Source of the DNA: Bdellovibrionales bacterium RIFOXYD12_FULL_39_22
Lineage (GTDB): Bacteria > Bdellovibrionota > Bacteriovoracia > Bacteriovoracales > Bacteriovoracaceae
Reading direction: 5' to 3'
Assembly: GCA_001770205.1 (NCBI GenBank)
Contig: MEQL01000012.1
Coordinates: 62,001-126,000, forward strand
Length of the DNA stretch: 64,000 nucleotides
Below the pieces are notes generated by a model. The model was not told the origin of the DNA, searched no databases, and saw nothing but the letters and a program-made list of their open reading frames with translations. Each line of letters opens with the position of its first letter. The stretch's first letter is position 1. Shown here piece after piece: positions 38,454 to 45,294 of the stretch. The position numbers were made by a program, and so were the translations under genes.

Positions 38454-40355
38454 CTATGACAAAACCGCCGGGAAGTAGCTTTGTTGCGCCCCCACCTGGT
38501 GGCCGGCGGGAATAGGAATCCCCAACTCATCTATTCGAAAAACATCTTTGGGCAAATTAAGAGACTGCCGTAATATATCCATCGTCTGAGGAACAAAGGG
38601 ATAAAGCATTATCATAATATTTTTTAGAATATAGAAGGAGGAGAAAAGTGCATCTTTGCGCTCATTTTCAGGATAGCGATCATCATGCGGCCGATATTGA
38701 GTAAAGAGACTATTAATAATGCGCGCATAATTTTCTATGGCAAACAGCAGTGTAGAATATTCTGCTTTTTCCATAGACCGTAAATATTTGGAAACTATCT
38801 TAACCGTCTCACTCTCCACCTTTTCTAGCAATTTTCCATCCGGAATCTTTCCCTCATACTTGGAATGAGCTGCCGAAATAGGTTTTTCAAAGGAGGCATT
38901 AAGCGGCCCGGCCAAAAACTTATTGCGCTCATCCAAAGTTTTAAAATCAAAGTTGGAATTCTTCTCGGGCAAACTAAGCAATGCCAAAAAATACCGAATC
39001 TGATCGCAGCTATAACCTTTCTCATCTAGCAACTGATCTCCCGAGAAAAAATTACCTCGGGACTTACTCATTTTCTCTCCATCTACTTGCAAATGGAAAC
39101 AGCCAAAAACATCGGTCATCTGGGGCTCACCCTCTTTAGGCATTCGCATCGGATCATCTTGGGACCCCAACCACAATGCCGCCTGCATTAGGGTATAAAA
39201 ATAGATATTATCCTGTCCTAAAAACTGAAAAATGCGGGCCTTCGGGTCACACCAAAATTCTCGATAACGCTCAGGATTTTCCCCGCGTGCTTTAAGGGCA
39301 GTTTTAGAAAAAGAGATCGGGGCAATCAACGAATCTGGCCAAACGTATAACGTCTTACCGGCCATCTCCTCATCAATCTCTGCCGGCACAGGAATTCCCC
39401 AAGAAACATCTCGAGTAATCGAACGATGTGCCCAACCATCTAGTAGGGATGTCGCTATGTGATGTTCTGCAAATATCTCCTGTCCCCTCGTCAACGCCCC
39501 TAGTGATTCAAACTGTACCACAATTTTTTTGCCGGGAGCATAGCGACTCTTGTGTGCAGGAAGTTTATCTTTGAGATCTTTAAACTTCTGCTCATCTACA
39601 TTGCTAAACACAATACAAGGCATAACTGTATTGATAACTTCACGATAAACTGGTTTGCGCCACACTTTTTCTTTGCTTTGGGCCCACTCTCGCAATAAAT
39701 CTGAGACTTTCCACATATCTAGCCACCAATGAGCGGTATCTTTTAACACTGGCGTGGCATCACTAAGAGCGCTCCGCGGATTGATCAATTCCTGTGGCCC
39801 ATACTGCGCACCACAAACATCACAATCATCACTATAGGCCTTAGTATTACTGCATTTTTCGTTCGGGCATTTCCCCATGATATAACGATCTGGTAAAAAA
39901 CGATTTAGCTTCGGATCATACCATTGCTTGCTAATGCGCTTATTCAACATTTTATTGCGATACATTTTCCGTAGCATCTCTTGTGCTAGGGCGGCATGAT
40001 GCGGAAAAGTTTCTGCACGAGAAGTTCCTGTATAGATATCGGTCTGAATGGAATAACGCTCTAGCGTTTTTTTTTGTTTTTGATGAATAGAATCAATAAA
40101 ATCATGAATATTCATTCCACTCTGAATGGCCGAAACCTCGCTGGTAGAGCCATGATCATCTGTACCGCAAACAAATAAAACATTTTCCCCGCCAATTAAC
40201 ATTCGCAACCAACGAGCATAAATGTCTGGTGGCAGTAATGCCCCGGCCAAATGACCTAAATGTAGTGGCCCATTGGCATACGGCATCCCCCCAGTGACCA
40301 CGGCCTTAGTTGGACGTTTAAAATTGCTTAATACTGATGCTACTGTTTGCGCCAC
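38454..40355 (-). CDS. metG: Methionyl-tRNA synthetase
   Basis: 633 residues from the first conventional codon. Class I signatures are PYANGPLHLGH (HIGH-like) and GEKMSKSRGN (KMSKS); a CxxC knuckle (CGAQY with CPNEKC) makes a zinc site. It charges initiator and elongator tRNAs with methionine. No C-terminal tRNA-binding EMAP-like domain is present. About 50 extra residues lie between the catalytic Trp-rich segment and TRDVSWGIPVP. The GTG at 40355 has no ribosome-binding site, but AGGTGG (40388-40383) is six bases from an in-frame ATA at 40376 that follows a stop codon by one codon; AUA may be the true start. It lies between the yqeY-type gene and nuoA. Confidence 0.92.
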   Translation of the reverse strand: MAQTVASVLSNFKRPTKAVVTGGMPYANGPLHLGHLAGALLPPDIYARWLRMLIGGENVLFVCGTDDHGSTSEVSAIQSGMNIHDFIDSIHQKQKKTLERYSIQTDIYTGTSRAETFPHHAALAQEMLRKMYRNKMLNKRISKQWYDPKLNRFLPDRYIMGKCPNEKCSNTKAYSDDCDVCGAQYGPQELINPRSALSDATPVLKDTAHWWLDMWKVSDLLREWAQSKEKVWRKPVYREVINTVMPCIVFSNVDEQKFKDLKDKLPAHKSRYAPGKKIVVQFESLGALTRGQEIFAEHHIATSLLDGWAHRSITRDVSWGIPVPAEIDEEMAGKTLYVWPDSLIAPISFSKTALKARGENPERYREFWCDPKARIFQFLGQDNIYFYTLMQAALWLGSQDDPMRMPKEGEPQMTDVFGCFHLQVDGEKMSKSRGNFFSGDQLLDEKGYSCDQIRYFLALLSLPEKNSNFDFKTLDERNKFLAGPLNASFEKPISAAHSKYEGKIPDGKLLEKVESETVKIVSKYLRSMEKAEYSTLLFAIENYARIINSLFTQYRPHDDRYPENERKDALFSSFYILKNIMIMLYPFVPQTMDILRQSLNLPKDVFRIDELGIPIPAGHQVGAQQSYFPAVLS

Positions 40356-40449
40356 TTCGGGAAAATCTGGTTTTATAAATCACCACCTAAAAAATGGATG
40401 TTTTGTATCTTGTAAAAAAATATAATATCTACTGAAAGCTGTCAGCAAT

Positions 40450-40872
40450 TTATTTTAAGGCCTCTTGCACTAACTGACTGGCACGCTTCCCATCAAATTG
40501 CCCCTTAATCTTGGGTGTTAACTCTTTCATTATCATTCCCATATTGGGATTAGTTAAACTGCCCTTGATCTGGCCTATTAATTTTATAACCGCTGCCTCA
40601 TCTAATTGGGCCGGTAAATATTCGGTCAAGATAGCAACCTCTTTTGAAGTTTTCTCATATAACTCACTACCTTTAGGAAAATTTTCCAAAGAATCTTTCA
40701 TTTTCTTCACATGTGCCACTAAAACATCCATCTCCTCCTTGGGTTTTACGGAAGTTTTATTTTCTAGCAACATACTCTTTAGGTAGCGCAAGGCCTCTAG
40801 GCGATCTTTGTCCTTACTTTTCATCGCCGCCTTGATTTCTTCTCCGATCTGTTCAAACATTGTTGCGGCCAT
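40450..40872 (-). CDS. GatB/YqeY domain protein
   Basis: 140 residues, matching stand-alone YqeY proteins, which resemble the tRNA-binding tail of GatB. The C-terminal part PNMGMIMKELTPKIKGQFDGKRASQLVQEAL is typical (first 18 of these shown here in two pieces: PNMGMIMKELTP, then KGQFDGKRASQ). Its function is unproven, though a link to tRNA amidation is suspected. I chose ATG 40872 with AAGGAG seven bases upstream; a longer frame to 40926 has no such site. It is 74-94 bases upstream of metG on the same strand, a pairing of two tRNA-related genes. Confidence 0.85.
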   Translation of the reverse strand: MAATMFEQIGEEIKAAMKSKDKDRLEALRYLKSMLLENKTSVKPKEEMDVLVAHVKKMKDSLENFPKGSELYEKTSKEVAILTEYLPAQLDEAAVIKLIGQIKGSLTNPNMGMIMKELTPKIKGQFDGKRASQLVQEALK

Positions 40873-41110
40873 ATTAACTCTCCTTACAAAATTAAGTTGT
40901 ATATATAAATGGTGATAAATTACCAAAATGGTATAAGCGGAAATACGTTAAGTCAGTATAAAAAATGGCAAAACCACATATATTGGCAATATTTTTCTTT
41001 CTATTTTATCCCTAATTTGGGTTGGTTTTTTACAAAGTGCCAGGGTTTCAATAAATCGGCCCAAAATTCCTTTCTAATAGTAAGTTAACCACATGCGAGA
41101 GTCGACGGCG

Positions 41111-41953
41111 CTAAAAATCATTCAATATTTTTAATGATTCCTGAGCTTGATTGTTTTCAGGCCTTGGAATGATATTTTCATCGATAGCATTATTAACTTC
41201 TTTTACAGATGCTTGTATAAAACAACGATCACCGTGTTGCAGATCTTTTAGTTTTGAATATTTTTCAAGTGAAAGAATCAGTAGCTCGACACGTTCTTGA
41301 TATTTGGTAGAGGGAAGACTATTTGTTTTAAATTCTTCAATGATTGATCTAATGGCAGACTGGAATATTTTTTTTCTAAGGTCCTTTACTGCTTCGGTTT
41401 GTCTTTTAAATCCTTCGGCGTAAACACTAGAGTCTTGTTTGAGTTTATAATCTAGATAAAGGTGAAATATTATTGGTGGCATGATGGAGGAAGCTAGAAG
41501 ACTATAGTAAATCACCGGATAGTTCGCTAACAACCTTGCTAAAATATACTGGTTTAAAAACAGAAAAGATAAAGTCGCTGTGGCCTTACTCGATACATCG
41601 AGACCAATAAGGGAAAAAAAGAATAAATCTTTATAGAGTTGATTGTCTCCATAGCAGGTCTGAAGGGCATCAAAAAAGCCATTGGAGGAAATGAGATCTT
41701 CCATCCCACTCCCTAATTTAATTTTAAACTCCTTGTTTTTGATGCCTTTAATACTCTTGTCAACCACCTCAAAATTTATAGTTTCCCAAACTCCATTTAG
41801 GAATAAATTCTTTTTCAAAAGAAGGTCTGCCTTAAGGTTGGTTCCCTCACACATAACCAAGGTTCTATCGTACTCATCTTGATAATCACCATGAAAACCG
41901 TAAGATGAGTACGAAACAAGTAATATCAATATTACGAAAGCAATTTTTTTCAC
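41111..41953 (-). CDS. Unknown exported or membrane protein, gene 2 of a two-gene operon
   Basis: 280 residues from the chosen GTG at 41953, which has GGTGG five bases upstream and gives a clean signal peptide (KKIAFVILILLVSY). An in-frame TTG at 41989 would add 12 polar residues and overlap the preceding gene. Two or three more hydrophobic segments follow in the middle (FLFLNQYILARLLANY, then VIYYSLLASSIMPPIIFHLY). A charged helical C-terminal domain (about 190-280) follows them, with two Cys residues in the mature part. No family was recognised. GGCC is rare here compared with other genes of the window, a hint of separate origin. Confidence 0.65.
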   Translation of the reverse strand: MKKIAFVILILLVSYSSYGFHGDYQDEYDRTLVMCEGTNLKADLLLKKNLFLNGVWETINFEVVDKSIKGIKNKEFKIKLGSGMEDLISSNGFFDALQTCYGDNQLYKDLFFFSLIGLDVSSKATATLSFLFLNQYILARLLANYPVIYYSLLASSIMPPIIFHLYLDYKLKQDSSVYAEGFKRQTEAVKDLRKKIFQSAIRSIIEEFKTNSLPSTKYQERVELLILSLEKYSKLKDLQHGDRCFIQASVKEVNNAIDENIIPRPENNQAQESLKILNDF

Positions 41954-41978
41954 ATCGTCCACCACGAATATCTTAGCG

Positions 41979-42518
41979 TTATTGATCAATCTCTAAATCG
42001 TTTGGAAAATCTTGAATATCGTCCTGGAGACTTTTAATTTCTTTCTCTAGTTCTTCTCTTTTAGCTTTAAGATCCTCAAGTTGATCCATATCTAACGTCA
42101 AATAATCCTTCCCTTTATATAGTAGATAGGCTCCAGCACCGGCAGCTAGTACTGCCAAATAGGTTTTTCCAATGCCATTCCCGTAGATCATTTTCACAAC
42201 CTCTTTGAATGAGCTCCGATTAGTACTTATTCCATCAAGGGCGCCAGTAGCTTGGAATGCATATAGGCCCACGGGAATTAAAAGTGTACCGCCAACCACT
42301 GCAATCCCGGCATTTTTCATACCGTCTGTGATCTCAATCATGGCCTTGCCCTCTTTTATTTGAAAATTCTCAATCGATTTCTCCACTTCTTCCAAAGCAA
42401 CTTGAGTGCTACGTAGATCTCGTTTCTTTTCCCCTATTGTAATAGTCTCACTTGCTGAGGAGGAAAGCGATAAAAGCGTTAAAGTAACAGCGACAAAAAT
42501 AGACCTTAGTTGTTTCAT
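41979..42518 (-). CDS. Unknown exported protein with coiled coil, gene 1 of a two-gene operon
   Basis: 179 residues from ATG 42518 (AAGGAG upstream). A signal peptide ends near SSSASE. A short helix (TQVALEEVEKSIENF) is followed by two hydrophobic Gly/Ala-rich segments (NAGIAVVGGTLLIPVGLYAF and LAVLAAGAGAYLLYKG) and an acidic coiled coil at the C-terminus (LEDLKAKREELEKEIKSLQ). It should sit in the inner membrane with the coil on one side. It is co-transcribed with the next gene, whose start region it overlaps or nearly touches. No family recognised. Confidence 0.68.
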   Translation of the reverse strand: MKQLRSIFVAVTLTLLSLSSSASETITIGEKKRDLRSTQVALEEVEKSIENFQIKEGKAMIEITDGMKNAGIAVVGGTLLIPVGLYAFQATGALDGISTNRSSFKEVVKMIYGNGIGKTYLAVLAAGAGAYLLYKGKDYLTLDMDQLEDLKAKREELEKEIKSLQDDIQDFPNDLEIDQ

Positions 42519-43142
42519 AAAAATTCTCCTTATGGATATTGTCCCAGAACTTCTGTGTTTATTCTTCACTTGAGTACTGAGCCAGATTAATTAACAGCTA
42601 CTATAATGTTAATCTAAATCATCGGTCGCAACTATGAGGTTGAATTTTTTATAGGGGAAATACTTGTTGCTGTCCAAAAAGTTTACATGCAAAAGGTAAG
42701 CGAAAAACGACCTAGTGCTAAGATTATCGTAGGTGCACAATACTATTTTTCATTTCTTTAGGCCGTAGCAAAGAATTAGAAGACGTATAAGTTGATTCAT
42801 GAAAAGAGGGAAGCGAAAGCATCCATCTTTTTTTGCAGCAGAATGAGAACCTCAGGAAAAAGGCACACAAACAGATATGACGTGCCGGCTCGCAACTGCC
42901 AACTTTTGTGGGCAGCATAATTAAAAATCAAACGGTTATTTGAAAATAACAAAGCTCTGCTTAAATAAAACAAACCCTATTAAATCAATATATTGCATAT
43001 TAATTAAAAAAAACATATCCCGCTCTTAAAATTACATTATAAAATTTTAAATAGGTAAATGTGTATTTTAGTGAGTTTCTCCAGAACGTATCCTCTTTTA
43101 GAAAACTCCAAAAGATTATCAACCTTTAACAAGGTGGCGCGT
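42519..43142. other. 624-base divergent intergenic region
   Basis: No convincing gene is seen. Frames on both strands are short, lack ribosome-binding sites and show no known motif. The stretch is AT-rich with one GGCC. It should hold the promoters of the unknown operon on the left and the lipoprotein gene on the right; a perfect dyad lies at 42935-42950. It could also hide a decayed gene or a small RNA, but nothing supports either. Confidence 0.5.
42935..42950. promoter_or_regulatory. Perfect 16-base dyad, possible operator
   Basis: GTTATTT-GA-AAATAAC is a perfect seven-base inverted repeat with a two-base centre, about 190 bases upstream of the lipoprotein start and 415 from the divergent operon. 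The arrangement fits a dimeric regulator site. AT-rich dyads do arise by chance in such DNA. Confidence 0.33.
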
Positions 43143-44612
43143 ATGAAAAAGATGATCGTTCGTTTTATTGTGTTTGGTTTTTTTGTTTCCTCATTATCGA
43201 TGATCGGGTGTACTCCTAATGAGCAGTTTTTTGCAGAAAAAAGTTATCTAGACGCCAGCGGACAAGATCCTTCTGATCAAAATTCCCCTGAGTTTGGATA
43301 TGACGGCGAAGACTCTATCCCACCAGAACAGCTAGGTGCTCCAAACGCTCAAGCTGGCCAAGAGATTGCCGCAGAAGAAGGTATTACTTCACAACAGCCT
43401 TCTGACCCAACTACTGAGGCCATCCGCGAGATAATTAACGCTCCTAGCAGTGATGTCGCAGAAATGGGCCTGGTCTACAAAGAAAAAATTACTGAATTTG
43501 CCATGATTTTAGATGCTCAGTCGGCACTCTCAATTAACAGCTTGGGACTCGTTGCCCCAAGTGGCAGCGAAATAGCTACAGCTATTGCCGGAAAGCTTGA
43601 TCCGGCCAAAATAGGAAGCAGTAGCGACCTTTCTTTGATGTGTTTTAATGAATTTGAGGTTATTGAAAATGCGCCTGACAGCGTTATCCAAAGTATAGTA
43701 TTCGGTAATGACCGCGCTTCTGCCATTTTATACTTTTCTCAGGACCTCTTTATCCCATTGGATCTATCAAAATTTAAAGTCTATTACCGCGAGGTTCTTA
43801 ATGTTGATGCTCCTTATGATGGAACTACCTGGTGCGATAAAGCATTTGATGAAGACTACTTGCACGATGTAGTTGCTAGCATTGCAGAAAATAAGTGGAT
43901 TGAATTAAGTTACAACGTAATAATTCCCAAAATAGAGCAGATCGCACCTGAAATAATTCCAGAGGAAGTAGCGCAACTGGCGGTTATGCCTGAAGTGGTA
44001 ATTGCAGAACCTGTCGCTCCTGCACCGGCAATTATTCCAGAGGAAGTAGCGCAACTGGCCGTTATGCCCGAAGTGGTACCTGTGCGTGCACCCGCCTCTT
44101 CTGAGGAGGAAGTTGTTGCTGCACCAGTTGTTGCTGCACCAGCTAACGGAGACAGTACTTCTAGTAGCGTTATTGAAGAGAGCTCTTCCATTGAGTACTC
44201 CTATGATGAAGAGGGCGTAGATGATTCATTGGAAGACAGCTTCGTACAGGTTAGCGAAGAGGAGCTGGAGTTTTCTGGCAGCAGCGCAGAGGCCGACCAA
44301 TTTGCTATAAGTACTGAGCGAAATAACTTGGCATGTTTAAAAATTAAACTTTTAAAAACAAAACACAGACATCATGGCCAGGGAAAAGCTCATTGGCACA
44401 TTAAGAAAATTAAATATAGCAAAAAAGAGTGCAATGAATGCTTAATTTCATTGAAAGCAAATGGACTTAACTGGAAACTACAATGGCAAGAAGCAAAACG
44501 TGCTGCCTACAAATCATCCTCTAAAGATGAATTTAAAAAATTATTCAAGGAGTCTAGACATGTTGCCGGACCTAGCTGCATGAGCAGACTAGGACGTGGT
44601 TTTAAAAAATAG
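43143..44612 (+). CDS. Acidic lipoprotein with internal duplication
   Basis: 489 residues from ATG 43143 (AAGGTGG upstream). The signal peptide ends in the lipobox LSMIGC, so Cys is lipidated and the protein is held at the inner or outer membrane. The mature protein is acidic: a Glu/Gln/Ser/Pro-rich start, a more ordered region at about 100-270, a Val/Ala/Pro/Glu linker with two copies of IIPEEVAQLAVMPEVV, then Ser/Glu-rich sequence. The last 70 residues turn strongly basic with His and four Cys (HRHHGQGKAHWH; KKECNECL). Adhesin-like or envelope-spanning roles are possible; no family recognised. A good terminator follows. Confidence 0.78.
   Translation: MKKMIVRFIVFGFFVSSLSMIGCTPNEQFFAEKSYLDASGQDPSDQNSPEFGYDGEDSIPPEQLGAPNAQAGQEIAAEEGITSQQPSDPTTEAIREIINAPSSDVAEMGLVYKEKITEFAMILDAQSALSINSLGLVAPSGSEIATAIAGKLDPAKIGSSSDLSLMCFNEFEVIENAPDSVIQSIVFGNDRASAILYFSQDLFIPLDLSKFKVYYREVLNVDAPYDGTTWCDKAFDEDYLHDVVASIAENKWIELSYNVIIPKIEQIAPEIIPEEVAQLAVMPEVVIAEPVAPAPAIIPEEVAQLAVMPEVVPVRAPASSEEEVVAAPVVAAPANGDSTSSSVIEESSSIEYSYDEEGVDDSLEDSFVQVSEEELEFSGSSAEADQFAISTERNNLACLKIKLLKTKHRHHGQGKAHWHIKKIKYSKKECNECLISLKANGLNWKLQWQEAKRAAYKSSSKDEFKKLFKESRHVAGPSCMSRLGRGFKK
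43956..44078 (+). repeat. Tandem duplication with 78-base period
   Basis: Forty-five bases from 43956 recur at 44034 with only two or three changes, at the third codon position, so 15-16 residues (core EEVAQLAVMPEVV) are repeated with a 26-residue period. The silent differences show the copies have been kept at protein level since duplication. Confidence 0.8.
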
Positions 44613-44671
44613 TTAGTCGCTCTTTTTAAAAAACAGAGACGACATCTCGATAAATATCGCAAATACACAAA

Positions 44672-44695
44672 GGGGCGCTTAGGAGGCGCCCTTTT
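44672..44695 (+). terminator. Intrinsic terminator after the lipoprotein gene
   Basis: GGGCGC (44673-44678) pairs with GCGCCC (44686-44691) around a seven-base loop and is followed directly by TTTT. It lies 60 bases after the lipoprotein stop. It also overlaps the last codons of the converging minus-strand gene, where the other strand lacks a T run, so it acts mainly on the plus strand. Confidence 0.7.
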
Positions 44696-45266
44696 GCTTT
44701 ATCTTGGCATCACCAGATGGCAGTGGTGGTGGAAGTGATGATGAAGAGAGATCTGCCTCTAAGCGCCGTTTAAGGCCGCGCAAACCAATATTACAGGCAT
44801 CGGCTATTTCACGAAAATAGTCGGTAGAGCGAAAAGAAAGAGGCCGTAAATCAACATTGTTCTCTAAATTAAGAAGATAGCGACGCAGGTTAAACATGGG
44901 CCCGGCCAACTTGTGAGAAGTAAAAATTCCCATAATAAAAATAATTAAAAAGGCGCCAAGAAATGTGTAAATTAAAATTCCATCCATGGCCATCTTTTGC
45001 AGCGATAAAAATTTATAAAAGACATGTCCGGGCGGCATTCCCATTTGCATAGCAGTCTTTCGAAATTTATTAAAAAAATAAAAATTAGAAAAATATACGG
45101 TAAAAATTATTAGAAAAGCGATCAAACATTGATAGGCCACAAACTTAAACTGAAAGCGAGGATTTATCAGAAAGTTACGAAACTTCCTCTCCTTCAGTCG
45201 CTTAATGAAATTACCAAGCTGCATTATTATTTTATTATTTATTATCACAATCACAAATGATGACAC
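44679..45266 (-). CDS. Two-span membrane protein with HAMP-like tail
   Basis: Up to 195 residues. Two membrane helices (about 47-67 and 98-120) enclose a short periplasmic part. The inner segment KLAGPMFNLRRYL with the following helix looks like the start of a HAMP domain, but no kinase, cyclase or MCP output domain follows; the protein ends in Ser/Pro-rich sequence. It could pass a signal from the envelope to a separate partner. It lies 28 bases after the radical SAM gene in the chemosensory operon 2 direction. The start is unsure: GTG 45266 has weak GGGA, and ATG 45224 has none. Confidence 0.6.
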   Translation of the reverse strand: MSSFVIVIINNKIIMQLGNFIKRLKERKFRNFLINPRFQFKFVAYQCLIAFLIIFTVYFSNFYFFNKFRKTAMQMGMPPGHVFYKFLSLQKMAMDGILIYTFLGAFLIIFIMGIFTSHKLAGPMFNLRRYLLNLENNVDLRPLSFRSTDYFREIADACNIGLRGLKRRLEADLSSSSLPPPLPSGDAKIKQKGAS

Positions 45267-45294
45267 TTTCCCGAACTATCATCAAGTCTTTTTT

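Noticed and set aside
42724-42918. A 64-codon minus-strand frame in the long intergenic region
   Set aside because: No ribosome-binding site, odd residue make-up and no motif; likely chance.
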